64,000 nt of DNA, from the NCBI GenBank assembly GCA_032433595.1, contig JASWJB010000028.1, positions 124,001 through 188,000 on the forward strand. The letters are read 5' to 3'. The translations under genes and the position numbers were made by a program. Of the stretch, positions 34,292-45,646 are shown one piece after another. This stretch comes from Conoideocrella luteorostrata (taxonomy: Eukaryota; Ascomycota; Sordariomycetes; Hypocreales; Clavicipitaceae). Under the pieces are notes generated by a model that saw only the letters and a list, made by a program, of their open reading frames with translations, was not told the DNA's origin and did no database searches. Each line of letters starts with the position of its first letter. Position 1 is the stretch's first letter.

Positions 34292-34348
34292 CGGCTTCGG
34301 CTCCGGCTTCGACTTCGGCTTCGGTTTCGGAACCGGCTTCGGTTTCAA
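34292..34348 (+). repeat. Degenerate GGCTTC hexamer satellite
   Basis: About nine imperfect copies of GGCTTC/GGTTTC/GGCTCC in tandem, directly after the AT-rich island and far more GC-rich than it. Confidence 0.8.
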
Positions 34349-34589
34349 GCATGACCGGTGCGGCTTAGATTGACGACGATATTAAGGCTTTGTTCCAAGG
34401 GCGTAACTAAGTGGGCCGTATTGTAAAGAGACAGATTGATAGAATGAGTCAACACCGTGAAGCCGAGCGCCTGTGTGTAATCAACCTCGGACTCGGGAAG
34501 TAGATTTTTAGTATTTATATGTCCTTGGGAAACCTGGATTGAGGCTTCATACACACGGCCTCTACTCACTCACCTCTTTATCAGAAACA

Positions 34590-34931
34590 ATGTCAACGAA
34601 CGGTATATGCTCACCCAATCTGGGCCTTCATACCACATCTTCAGAGACTACGCTTGTTGCGGCCCAAGGTATATCAGAACAAAGACACTATGCGACACCG
34701 GCTGTGAAGAGCCAAACAAGTGACCGATTACTATTGTTAGACAGTAGTATATTACTCAACGAACCTGAGCCGACACCGAAAGCCTTAAAGAATGAACCCA
34801 AGGTTAATGGCTCCCAAAGAGGGAATCAATCTGTTGGGAAATGGGAGTTACATGTTTGTGAGTGGGGGTGGGGTGTCCTATCGTCGATCTCTCCTGAGGA
34901 AACGCAGAATCTAATCACTACTACTCCGTAG
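34590..34931 (+). CDS. Low-confidence open frame
   Basis: An ATG in acceptable context (MSTNGICSPNLGLHTTSSET) opens 113 codons that end in a TACTCCGTA palindrome, whose TAG is the stop. No family, domain or intron evidence. The dispersed-motif ending argues against a conserved gene. Confidence 0.15.
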   Translation: MSTNGICSPNLGLHTTSSETTLVAAQGISEQRHYATPAVKSQTSDRLLLLDSSILLNEPEPTPKALKNEPKVNGSQRGNQSVGKWELHVCEWGWGVLSSISPEETQNLITTTP

Positions 34932-35129
34932 ATGCTGCACTATATCGATCATAGATGTGTGACAGAGGAGGGCTAAGGTGGACAAGAAAAGAAGTGGGTG
35001 CCAAATTTGGCGTTATGGATGGATGAGAGTTCGGACTTTCTAATATAATACCGAGTATGGAGTATGTTTATGTACTTGTCACTGGTCCGGGATGACACTC
35101 CGCCGTGAGACTGATTTTACATTCCACGC

Positions 35130-35187
35130 TACGGAGTATTTCGGTACTCCGTAGCTACTTAAGGTACTACTCCATCGTTACGGAGTA
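35130..35187. repeat. Cluster of TACGGAGTA/TACTCCGTA palindromes
   Basis: Three copies of the 9-mer in alternating orientation (35130-35138, 35145-35153, 35179-35187) within 58 bp, ~200 bp upstream of the ERB1 start. They can pair as hairpins. Confidence 0.85.
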
Positions 35188-35369
35188 GGCTCCTGGCCAT
35201 TTTCAGACCTGGTCCACAATAAAGCCTGAAGCCCATATTTCCACTGATAAGATAAGCCTGAAAAAAGTTTAGAGGTGGGAAACACTCACCCAAATGTGCA
35301 CAACATCACAACCCTGTTGAAAAGACACAACCTGCTCTAGCTTTCGTAGGCTATAGATCTGTAGCCTCA

Positions 35370-37679
35370 ATGGCGTCATCTAGAGACATTCGGAAGAGGA
35401 AAGACTTATCCGAGATTGATAACTCCGACGACGATTTTGACGGAGATCTGCTGGAAGGGATATTATCACAAAGCGAGGACGAGTCCGACCATGACAGCAG
35501 CGGCTTTGAAGGTCTGAGCTCAGATCCGGATAATAGTGACGGCGACCTGGATAGCAAACGAGGAAGCAAGGCCAACGGCCAACAAGATCTACTTAGCCCC
35601 GGTGATGCGGACAAGGTTGAGACGAAATCCACACAAGGGTCGTCATATTGTATCGGGACAGACGCCAATGGCGGGCAACGCTATGAATACGACGAGGTCG
35701 ATCCCGTTTACGATAGCGACGACACTGATGCTCATGGCTCATCGAATACAATCGGGAAAATCCCCCTCTCATTTTACGACTCTTACCCTCACATTGGATA
35801 TGATATTAACGGGAAAAGGATCATGCGTCCTGCCACTGGAGAGGCACTCGACGCTTTGTTGGATAGCATTGAGCTGCCGAAAGGCTGGACTGGTCTGACG
35901 GACCCAGAGACGGGCAAACCACTCAACCTGAGTCAAGATGAGTTAGAGTTGCTCCGTCGACTTCAAATGAGAGAGATTCCTGAAGAGGGCTATGATCCCT
36001 ACCCGGTATGTTTGTCTAGACTGCGCGTACAGTACCAGGGTAACTGACTATGTGAACAGGATATGGTTCCGTATTTTACTGGCATTGAAGAAAAAATGCC
36101 TCTTAGCGCAGCACCCGAGCCGAAGCGACGATTCGTCCCCTCCAAGCATGAAGCCAAGAGAATTGCTCAGCTCGTCCGAGCAATCAAAGACGGCCGAATT
36201 CTCCCGCATAAGCCGTCTGCTGTTATGGAACAGGAAGTACAGGACGACGAGGAAATACATTATGACATTTGGGCTAATGAAGAAGCCAAAGACCCACATG
36301 TCATGAATATTCCGGCGCCGAAGTTGGCACCCCCAGGATACGATTTAAGTTACAACCCTCCACAAGAGTACTTGCCCACCACAGATGAAAGAAAAGCTTG
36401 GGAAGGGGCGGAGCCTGAAGACAGAGAAAAAGAATATATTCCGGCCAAGTTTGATTCTCTGCGGAAGGTTCCGGGATACAGTCAGTTTGTGAAAGAGCGA
36501 TTCGAAAGATGTTTGGACCTTTACCTGGCACCACGAGTTCGGAAAAACAGACTCAACATTGACCCAAATTCCCTACTGCCTCAACTGCCGAAACCTGAAG
36601 AACTGAGGCCGTTTCCCACCATGTGCCAGACTGTTTTCAAGGGCCACGAAGGGCGGGTGCGGTCCGTCGCTTTTAGCCCTGACGGAGAATGGCTTGCATC
36701 AGGAGGGGACGATGGCACCGTGCGTGTCTGGGCCATCAATGGCCATCAGCAATGGATGGCCAAGCTTAGTTCCGAGGATGCTATCAATGCTGTCAGATGG
36801 CGACCTAACAAGGAAACGTTCGTTCTTGCTGCCGCTGTCGGGGAAGATCTCTTCTTCATGGTGCCTCCTCTCTGCAGCGATGTTGTAGACAAATCTAGTC
36901 GAGCTGTTCTTGATGCTGGTTTTGGATATGCCTCAAACTCTACTCCAGTTAATGGCGCGATAAGGGAGTCTGCAGCGAAGTGGCTAAGACCGGGCCCTAG
37001 ATTTGAAGAATCCGGTGTTTTGCTCAAGGCTACCGTTAGATCGGCAATTAAGACTTTGAACTGGCATAGGCGTGGCGATTTCATCTGCACCGTGTCTCCA
37101 ACGGGACAACGTAGTTCAGTTGCCATTCACACACTATCTAGACACTTGAGCCAAGTACCCTTCCGTCGTTTACCTGGCCTGGCACAAGCAGCCCTGTTCC
37201 ACCCAACTCGACCCCTTTTCTTTGTCGCGACGCAAAGAGTGATACGTTGTTATGACCTCCAGAAGCAGGAACTTGTGAAAGTTCTCCAGCCCGGAGCACG
37301 TTGGATATCATCCTTCGACATACATCCTGGGGGTGATAATCTAATTGCTGGATCGTACGACCGTCGCTTGTTATGGCATGATTTGGATCTTTCCAATAGA
37401 CCGTATAAGACAATGAGATTCCACTCGGAGGCCATCCGTGCCGTCAAGTACCACAGGAGCCTTCCCCTTTTCGCAGACGCCAGCGACGATGGCACCCTAC
37501 AAATATTTCATGGCAAAGTGGTCAGCGACTTGATGGAGAACGCTACGATTGTGCCAGTCAAGATGTTGAAGGGTCATTCTGTCATAAGCAAACTAGGGGT
37601 TATGGACATCGACTGGCATCCTCGACACCCTTGGTGTTTAAGTGCCGGGGCTGATGGAAATTGTAGATTATGGACTTAG
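35370..37679 (+). CDS. ERB1: Ribosome biogenesis protein ERB1 (BOP1)
   Basis: Exons 35370-36005 and 36060-37679 (54-nt intron, GTATGT...AACAG, phase 0) encode 751 aa. The acidic N-terminus ([20 protein letters not shown]) leads into the BOP1NT domain: [38 protein letters not shown] and [20 protein letters not shown]. It continues with [20 protein letters not shown] and [20 protein letters not shown]. The C-terminal WD40 propeller begins [20 protein letters not shown] and ends [13 protein letters not shown]1 acts with NOP7 and YTM1 (PeBoW) in 27S pre-rRNA processing for the 60S subunit in the nucleolus. No defects seen. Confidence 0.95.
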
Positions 37680-38182
37680 GTTGAATCGGAGTTGATAAAT
37701 TGGAGTTGATGAATACGGTGCAAGTCACTGCGCGATAGAAAACCTGCACCTCTACTACCACCCCGGGAAAAAAAATACATTCTTAGTGAGGGACCCGTAT
37801 TACAATATTTTAACAATATGACGCTGTTCAGAATTCGAGGCTTACTTCCCTTATTCGACGTTGACTTTTATAACTGTCCAATGAGATCGGTCGATTTGCA
37901 TTAAAGCTGACAGTATGTGTAATCAGAAGTTTAAAGGATAGGTCTCTCCGTGGCATCGAGACAGAGTTAATTACTTAACGCCAACCCACTTGCGTACCAG
38001 AATGATAGTGATACTTCACACATGACCATGAAGGAGAAAGAAAAAAGAAAACCATCCTCAGCCATCCCCGAAGCCGGTGTTGCAGCAACTTTCTCACCGA
38101 ATATAAGCCCTGAACTTGTGGTCAAACTCCATCGAGAATGGTCACACATTGCTTTGCAGCGACGAAAATGAGCTTGTCAAGA
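37680..38182. other. Intergenic between convergent ERB1 and the Ish1-repeat gene
   Basis: 503 bp with both 3' UTRs. Nothing recognised. Confidence 0.35.
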
Positions 38183-40099
38183 TTACAATTCCTTTTCCAC
38201 TTCTCGAGCCTTCTCCTGTGCAGCTTCTTGTCCAAGTTTCAATTGACCAACAGCCCACTTCCATCCTTGTGAGGCTGCAACTCCCAATTTCGCAAACACT
38301 GTCCCGGAAGGTGAAGAAGTCCCGTACTTGAAATACGTGGACTGACGGCGCGCTAATGCCCGTAGCTCTTCGAGTTTAGACCCTTGGGGCACAGGTACTC
38401 CATAGCTATCTAGGTATGCCTTCAGTTCAGACTGAGTCCAAGATTCAAATGCATGCTTCTCAACGGCAGCCGTGGCGGACGCAAGATAACTGGTCACGGA
38501 GGCAAACTGATTACCACCGGCAGTTGAAGCTGACAAGTAAGCGGAAGAGGCAGCGTTGGCAAGCTCGTCTCTGGTGGCATCCTTCTTCTTTGCTGCCTGT
38601 TTGGCTGCAGCGTCACCATTCTTCAAAAGATAAGCCTTCAGATTGTCGTAGCTGAAGTCATCAAACGTCCATGCCTGCCAACCTGAAGCTGCCTTGTGAG
38701 CATTTTTCCGTACCAGAGCTCGCAAACTGTCCGCACTTGATCCCTGAGGCACGGGAACTCCACGAGCATCCAGATATGCCTTGAGGCGGCTTTCTGACCA
38801 GAGGCCCATGGCTTGATTGAAAACATCCTCAGCCTTAAGAGAGGCGCTGTCGGTTGCTTTGGCATACTCATTCCTGGCGTTCGATGTAGCAGCCCCGAAT
38901 GCAGAATTCGCCTTGGCTTGAATATTGTCCCCTAGGATATTGGCTCGATGTTTGCGGACCAAAGCCCGAAGCTCGTTCTCCTTGGTCCCTTGTGGGACGC
39001 GAACATTGTTCTTGTCACAAAACTCTTTCAATTTAGATTCGCTCCAAGAATCGATAATACCGTCAGTGAGAGTAGCGTACGCGGCCTTGGCGCTGGCACT
39101 TGCGCTGGCAGCTTCTTGGCTGGCCTTCAAGTAACCCAGCCTGGAGTTGCGGCGAACTGCAGCAAGAAGCTTGTCCCGAGTCGTCGGTTGAGGTGCCGGA
39201 ATACCGTGCTTGTCAAGCCAGGCTTTGAATTCCGATTCACTCCAAGTCTGATAAAGCCAGTCGCCAGGGTAGGCCGCTGTCTCACCAGCCTTCTTGGCAA
39301 TCGTTTCATACCCGATACGTGCCTTTTGCAACAAAGTATCTCGATGACGTGGCTGTGGTACTAGATTTCGAAATAAGTTAGTACCTAGGTACATGTACAC
39401 GTGGGCTGCAAAAACTGGAGGTGAGGTGTATCAAATGCCTTCCATGACGGAGCCATCAGCTATAAATAGCGGCCTTTTGTTATGAACTGCCCCCAAGGAA
39501 AATGCACTGATGCACCGTGTACGGTGTAATAACGCCCATACCTGGAATCCCGTGCTTATCGCAGAAGGCCTTCAGCTGGCTGTCAGACCAGGTGTCCAAA
39601 ATCCAATCCTTCGCATTAACCCACGCATTTTGCGCAGCTTCTTCAGTTTCGTACCAGTTTGCTTTAACTTGTGAAACGAGGCTATCTTTGGACTGCTCTG
39701 CGGTTACCTGAACGTCTTGGCCTCTATCTCGAAGATAGGAGCTTAGCTCTGCGGTGTCCCAGCTATTGTAGGGCTGAACGATGGCATCATTCCAGCGATT
39801 TTGAATTAGGGCTTCTAAATCTTTGCGGTCTGATGCTTGAGGGTAGGGAACGTCGTGATCAGAAAGCCAGCGCTCCAGCTCTGTTTGATGCCATTTGTTG
39901 TAAACTGCAGTGGTACAAATTAGCTTGCTGGTTGATAATAAAATGCTGAAGAAGTTCCAAGATCCCGTAATGTCACACTTGGGATCCAAAGCTATGGCGA
40001 GCTGAGAAACGAACCTGCCTTGGTACCTGGAAACCAGCTGCTGGCAGTTGCACCAGATAGAGCTAAGCTAGCGGTGATGACGAGACCGAAACACTTCAT
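38183..40099 (-). CDS. MSC1: Ish1/Msc1-type repeat protein with signal peptide
   Basis: Minus-strand exons 40015-40099, 39542-39904 and 38183-39360 encode 541 aa. The start MKCFGLVITASLALSGATA is a clear signal peptide. Seven or eight copies of the ~40-residue Ish1 domain follow, each with W(S/T)xSxLKAxLDxxGVPVPQ-like sequence, for example WSESRLKAYLDARGVPVPQG and WTQSELKAYLDSYGVPVPQG. Proteins of this family (fission-yeast Ish1, budding-yeast Msc1) sit at the nuclear envelope/ER and are stress-induced; that location fits the signal. The second intron is unusually long for the window (181 nt) but ends with a perfect TACTAAC branch point. The third intron phase is consistent. Confidence 0.88.
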
Positions 40100-40419
40100 G
40101 GTGTCAACTCGAGTCGTGGGTTGCTTCAAAAGATTATGAATCAAGAGCGTCCACGTTTTAAATCTCAACCTCAAGCAGGATGCCAGTTGCGTAGCTGGGA
40201 ACGAGAGCTAATGGGGAGACAGAGCTTGCTGAGATGATGAAAGGATGGGGATGGATAAAGGGCTCCGAGTGTCACAGAAGTGATGAACAAAGCAGGTTTT
40301 GTCAGTAACGGTCAAAGGTGGCGCTGGGTAGGACTTGAGTGAGCCTGAATCAGTACATGACCAACGGCCTAGCGTGTCCATCACGTCACTTTGATATCAA
40401 ACGAGTCCAGACTTTTGTG

Positions 40420-41008
40420 TACGGAGTACTTGGGCGGGGGTGTCTAAGAACCGATGCATATGACAGCCTTCGTTGGAAGGGGCGAATCAGGCCATCTTCG
40501 ATCCTTGACTTACTTTCGGTACCTAGGTAACTACTCTGCAACTTTACCTTGTCTCCTCTACCTCAAGCTGTTACAGGAGCGGCGAGACTTCTGTATTTCA
40601 TTAACATTCGTTACGACGCAGAAGCGCTGATTAAGCTTTACTGCCAACTACCTACCGAAGGCCGCTCATGATGGTAACGCTGATTAAATTTAATTTTAGT
40701 CGTAACTACGGAGTACTCTTCTAAGTAGATAATCAAACAATTTCCGGATCCGACCAAGAATTTGCACTAGTAACTAGTGCTCTGGCGGTTTGTCCAAAGA
40801 CACTACCGGACTGGTGTACTTGGGCATGTGCAGGCAATAGCAGGGACCTCTTGCTACTGCGCTCTAATTAATTTCATTCATATGTTGTCTTAATACTTAA
40901 CCAACATATAGGTGAAAACGTTGAGCCTAGGTTTGCGTGTTTTTTCTATCTTATGCGGAGTACTCCGTAGTAACTGTCACTGTTTCTTTGCTTCTAGTGT
41001 ACGGAGTA
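40420..41008. repeat. Four dispersed TACGGAGTA palindromes
   Basis: Copies at 40420, 40707, 40961 and 41000 in both orientations. The copies at 40961 and 41000 face each other 31 bp apart. Confidence 0.85.
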
Positions 41009-41048
41009 CTGAAGCAGGGATGGCTGGTGGTACTTGCTGGGTGGTGGG

Positions 41049-41363
41049 CTAGTCTCCAGGCAATCCCCAGTAGGAGCATAGCTCCCGCCACAGTGACGTA
41101 GTTGACAACTGGTTCAGCTCCGTGGTCAATGGGTAGGTAGTGGCTAGCATTCCGTCATTGATATCCACCAAGAAATCTGGGGCACGCTCTTCCGGCATTA
41201 CAAAACGATCTCCCCTGCTTGGGTGATATATCCGGTACTTGTTCATGGAGCAAACCCTCCGGTCCAATTGGGCTCTTCTATGGACTAACTGCTGATTTTG
41301 AATTACTACAGTCAGGAACCAGTGATACAATGGTTTTGCAACAGCACAAATGCGGCTGAGCAT
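41049..41363 (-). CDS. Low-confidence open frame
   Basis: From an internal ATG (MLSRICAVAKPLYHWFLTVV) the frame gives 104 residues ending GLPGD. The middle (MNKYRIYHPSRGDRFVMPEE) looks somewhat protein-like. No family, no splice support. It could be a gene relic or chance. Confidence 0.15.
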   Translation of the reverse strand: MLSRICAVAKPLYHWFLTVVIQNQQLVHRRAQLDRRVCSMNKYRIYHPSRGDRFVMPEERAPDFLVDINDGMLATTYPLTTELNQLSTTSLWRELCSYWGLPGD

Positions 41364-41705
41364 AATGTTCTTTGTGTGCCTGGCACTCGAGTTATAGTTA
41401 ACCACTCTCCTGGAACGCAATTGAAGCAGAAGATTCGCCGTGTCTCAGCAATCACTGTTCAAGATTAATTTTTTTTTGTGTTTGTGTATTATTGTGTAAT
41501 AGTCATACGTGGATAATTTCCTGGTTACTGCCCCAAGGAGCTGACAAATGGAGGGAAGCCACAAGTCTGTTAATGGTACAATGCGTTCCTTCTCCTCACC
41601 ATTTGAGCTCGCCAGCTTTCTACCATGCTATAATAATCAGCAAACTAACCATCAAGGAGGTAGCACCAAACGGCCGATCTCTCCTTGAACTACTAAAGCA
41701 GCCTG

Positions 41706-43308
41706 TTAAGCATAGAAGTTGACGGTCTATATCAAATATGGTTAGTCCCAAAGACTGTGAAAATGGTGCGATGGTGCAGATGCTTACGTCTTTCTTCTTA
41801 GCCTGTACTTCAGCGATAGCATCAACATAATGTTCGTGGCCGATTTTGTTTTTTCCAGACCGCAAGGCTATCATGCCTGCTTCGACACAGACAGCCTTCA
41901 GCATGGCTCCGCCAAACTCATCGGTGCTTCTTGCGAGCTCTCCCCAGTTGACACCTGGGTCTACTTTCATCTTTCGGGAATGAATCTTGAGGATCTGGGC
42001 TCGTGCCTCCTCATTGGGCAATGGAAATTCGATCTTTCGGTCAAGTCGGCCGGATCGAAGCAAAGCAGGATCAAGTACATCGACTCGATTCGTTGCTGCT
42101 AAAACTTTGATGCGATCGTCCGATGCGAAGCCGTCCAATTGATTGAGAAGCTCCAGCATAGTTCTCTGGACCTCACGATCACCGCTCTTCTCGCTGTCAA
42201 ATCTCTTGGTGCCAACGGCATCTAACTCATCGATGAATATGATGGCAGGTGCCTTCTCTTTCGCCAAAGCAAAGCAGTCCCGAACTAGCTTTGCACCGTC
42301 ACCAATGAACATTTGAACAAGCTGAGGTCCTGCCAACTTTAAAAATGTTGCATCCGTCTGTGCCGCACAAGCTCTCGCCAAAAGAGTCTTTCCCGTACCT
42401 GGTGGTCCATACATCAAAGCACCTAGGAGCATGTCAGCCTACTACCAGGAGAAATATCAATTTTGTGGCCAACAGCGTTGAGCGCCACATTCAGAGCGAT
42501 TAGTGCTACAGGGTCAGCAGAATCTCCCCGTACCTTTGGGGGCCTTGATGCCAATTTTTTTGAACCTGTCAGCTTCTTTCATCGGCCACACAATCGCCTC
42601 GACTAGCTCCTCTATTTGTTTGTCCAGCCCACCGACGTCAGTGTATTGCTCTGTTGGTTTTTCATCCACCTCCATAGCTTTTACTCTGCTGTCATATTCG
42701 GCAGGCAGGGTGTCAAGGATAAGGTATGAATCTTTGTTGACGCCAATCAGATCGGCGGGTTTGAGCTTGTCGGAGTCTACCAATCCGATGAGCGGCAAGA
42801 AGATGGTTTGACGTGTGGACGTTTTGATGACAGCAGACTTCCCAACACGTGTTGCATCCAAATCAATGTTAGCACCCTCTTCGGAGGACTCTGCCGTAGG
42901 ATCGAGGTCTAGCAGTTCGACAACATTGCCTACCAGATACGGGAGTTGTCTGCGAAATAAATTAGGTTAAATATTTAGTCGTGTCCCTGCTACAAAAACA
43001 TACCTGTTGTTTGCTATTTTGTCCACATTATCCTTGATCTTCTCTCCCATTGCTGCCTTTTCGTGTGATAGTCGTGAGAGTTCGCTCTTCATAATTCGGG
43101 AATCGTTCTCTAATAGCCGCTTGCGAGTCAAGATATCTTGAGTGTTGAGGCTGAGGATTTCGTCGTCGAGGATATCGTCAGAATCGTCGTCCTTGTCCCT
43201 CATTTCCTCATCCTCACCAGTTCCCTTGCGCCTATTTCCATCGGAACCGCCTCTCTTGTCATCTTTGTCTCTACGATCAAGATCGTCAAGCTCCTCAAGA
43301 GTAGACAT
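41706..43308 (-). CDS. RPT5: 26S proteasome regulatory ATPase RPT5
   Basis: Minus-strand exons 43004-43308, 42534-42949, 41788-42422 and 41706-41726 encode 458 aa. An acidic N-terminus and coiled coil precede an OB region ([34 protein letters not shown]) and [20 protein letters not shown]. The AAA+ domain has Walker A GPPGTGKT, pore loop region, Walker [21 protein letters not shown] and the [18 protein letters not shown] block. RPT5 is one of six ATPases that unfold substrates at the 20S gate. The last exon is only 21 nt and encodes TVNFYA, including the C-terminal HbYX motif (FYA) that docks into the alpha ring. The sensor-2 region reads FGGAMLKAV where I recall FNGAQLKAV. Confidence 0.94.
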
Positions 43309-43788
43309 GGTGACTTAGTAGATGCAGCCGAGATAGAATTATCGCGGCAAAATTTCGATCAAGACAGCGACTATCTTTCGATAGAGGTCGTTGGGTCGAA
43401 AGCAGGGGATCGAGTGCTGGTAACAGAGATCAAATTAAAGCTGATAAGTAGACCGAAGAAGTAGCCCTACAATCTAGGCAGGAAAGAGTGGCGCGCAATC
43501 AACTGGTAACTATGCATGTAGCGGTACCAATTAGCAAAGCTCCCCTTGTCCTTAGTCATCGTCCATTGACTAGCCAATGCATTACACTAACACCTCGTAG
43601 CCGGTATCATGTTGATCCGGGTCCACTAAATTTCTGGAGCTGATCCTGTCCATCGGTTGGGATCGAACAGAATGTTTATACCTCTTTGGTCCTGATTTTG
43701 AAAGGGAAGTTCATCTTTGGCAATGCAAAACGTAAGTGGTTTCAAAGGAAGATGGACCGTTTCTTGCTCTCGCGCTGACTTCTATAGT
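43309..43788. promoter_or_regulatory. Divergent promoter of RPT5 and uL10m
   Basis: 480 bp between start codons. The probable 5' UTR intron of the right-hand gene is at 43732-43787. I see no proteasome-type control element that I can name with confidence. Confidence 0.35.
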
Positions 43789-44808
43789 ATGGTGCCAAGA
43801 TCAATCAACGCAGGGAGGCCATGCCTTCGACTTCTGGCCTCCGGGCAATATGCATCGGGCCTCTGCATCAGACAAGGCGAGAGTTTTTCCACGACCTCCT
43901 TAGCCTCGTCCGGTAAGAATGCGGTAGCTCTTGCGACTGGATTTCCTCCAGAAAAGTTTGTCGCTTCGACGACGACCCCGACGGCAAAGCCTCCCAGCGC
44001 GAGGCCAATTGACACGAGGAAAAGCCAGTTGATTCGGACTTATACATCTCTGCTGCGGACGACCCCCCTTATCCTCTTCTTCCAGCATAGCAACCTAACA
44101 GCAGTAGAATGGGCAGCTGTCCGGAGAGAGCTGAAGAAAGCCGTCGAAGCTGTATCGCACACTGCGGAAGTAGATGGTCCTGACTCCTACAGGCTATCCT
44201 CCAAGATGCAATTGCAAGTGGTGCGAACCAACATGTTGGATGTTGCAATGCGGATTGTCGAATTTCATACTCTTGGAGAATCGGCGAACCCGCTATCCGT
44301 GGAACCGCCAGGTCAGGGAACTCTTGCACATGATTTGTCGGAGATTGCCTATAAGGCTATCAGGGAGACCAGCATTCCACTGGATTCCGCGTACTCTCAA
44401 CTACAACCACTTATGGTTGGCCCCCTGGCAGCCCTGGTATTGCCCGAAGTTTCACCTAGCCATCTTGCCGCTGCTCTCAGCATTTTAGCTCCTGTTCCGG
44501 GGGTGATTCCAGCGCCAACACGAAAAAAGAGCCCTGGGTATCACGATCTCGTTTGCCAAAATGGCCTTGCAAAGCTCTTGTTGATTGGCGGACGGATTGA
44601 AGGCAAGGTTTTTGACCAATCTGGAGTAAATTGGATAGGTGGTATTCGGGGTGGATTGGAAGACCTACGAGCTCAGCTCGTTGGACTTCTAAATGGAGCT
44701 GGTCTCGGGATGACGACGACCCTCGGAGGTGGCGGTAGGAATCTTTTACTAGCTTTAGAAGGAAGGAAGGCGCAGCTTGATGATAATGACAAGCATCCGC
44801 TGCTGTAA
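43789..44808 (+). CDS. MRPL11: Mitochondrial large-subunit ribosomal protein uL10m
   Basis: 339 aa from ATG at 43789. The N-terminus (MVPRSINAGRPCLRLLASGQ) is basic and Arg/Ser-rich, a typical matrix-targeting signal. The conserved core begins KSQLIRTYTSLLRTTPLILF and continues FFQHSNLTAVEWAAVRRELK, close to the YmL11/uL10m family as I recall it. uL10 forms the base of the stalk that recruits translation factors. Upstream, GTAAGT at 43732 with CTGAC and CTATAG at 43787 looks like an intron. An ATG at 43723 is in frame only if that intron is retained; if it is spliced out, the ATG becomes out of frame, so 43789 is preferred. A few early residues therefore remain uncertain. Confidence 0.8.
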   Translation: MVPRSINAGRPCLRLLASGQYASGLCIRQGESFSTTSLASSGKNAVALATGFPPEKFVASTTTPTAKPPSARPIDTRKSQLIRTYTSLLRTTPLILFFQHSNLTAVEWAAVRRELKKAVEAVSHTAEVDGPDSYRLSSKMQLQVVRTNMLDVAMRIVEFHTLGESANPLSVEPPGQGTLAHDLSEIAYKAIRETSIPLDSAYSQLQPLMVGPLAALVLPEVSPSHLAAALSILAPVPGVIPAPTRKKSPGYHDLVCQNGLAKLLLIGGRIEGKVFDQSGVNWIGGIRGGLEDLRAQLVGLLNGAGLGMTTTLGGGGRNLLLALEGRKAQLDDNDKHPLL

Positions 44809-45646
44809 CTTGCATAGGACTTACGGGTCGAGTGAGAATGTAATATATGTATTCCTGTCGAGGTGTGTTGTGCGCTGTCGAAGTCCGATATAAGATACAA
44901 AGCTAAACACGCATCGATCCCGCTTGCGAATCAAATCTTCAAATATTCACATCCGCTTTACGACGAATGATACTGCTGTTTACCTATTGCCGTTAAATTC
45001 CGGCGTGTAACTAAAGCATCAAGAGACTAAATGTGCGAGGTGTAATAATACTGCATCACCGCCAATCATTTTAGGAAATTTGTTGGGGCGATTCCCGCAC
45101 GATTGGCAGGTTTGTGGGGGTTAATCCACTGTAGAGTGTGAGCCTATTGAGTTCCAGACACAGCTGACATCTGATTTTATGAATTTCAACGCACAGATCA
45201 AAGCGTCAAAGTCACTTGTGAGAGTTGATTATCTGTCTGTGGGGCCCACTCCGCTGTCTTGGTTCGTTCATGTACCTTGGCAAGCGGGGACAAATTACGT
45301 GACCAGCGCCCGCTAGGCACCCATTGGTGCTCGGTACTGTCAGAGGCACCAGACGACACGACAACGCGAAGAGTCAGCATAGAAATGCTTTGCATGCAGC
45401 GATACCACGTTGGAGGTGTTTGGAACACGGCAATTTAGAGATTCCAACGTCGGCTCTGTTGCGAAGAGATTTTCGCAGCCATCGCGACCACACTAGTTGA
45501 ACTCCTGATCGATTGCAAATTGGGTGCATAGCACCCAGAACTTTCAACTTCGCCTGGGCTGGCGAAGAATACCCATTTAATAGCAGAGCTGAAGACTCGA
45601 CCCTCGAGACGTATGTGCCTACTGGCTATTTTATGCATACGAGCAT
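44809..45646. other. Intergenic, 0.84 kb
   Basis: Between tandem plus-strand genes. Short minus-strand open frames (45198-45428 and 45435-45701) show no family resemblance. Nothing recognised. Confidence 0.35.

Larger units (their letters stand above)
33658..35369. other. Divergent 1.7-kb region with AT-rich island
   Basis: Separates the 5' ends of prefoldin 1 and ERB1 and is much longer than neighbouring promoters. It contains an AT-rich island with an imperfect inverted repeat, long A tracts, a GGCTTC-type satellite, one low-confidence open frame and four palindromic 9-mers, each listed separately. Confidence 0.6.
40100..41705. other. Intergenic, 1.6 kb, rich in palindromic 9-mers
   Basis: Lies between the start of the Ish1 gene and the stop of RPT5, both minus strand. 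Four copies of TACGGAGTA/TACTCCGTA lie at 40420-40428, 40707-40715, 40961-40969 and 41000-41008. A minus-strand open frame (41049-41420) lacks an early ATG. Confidence 0.6.
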
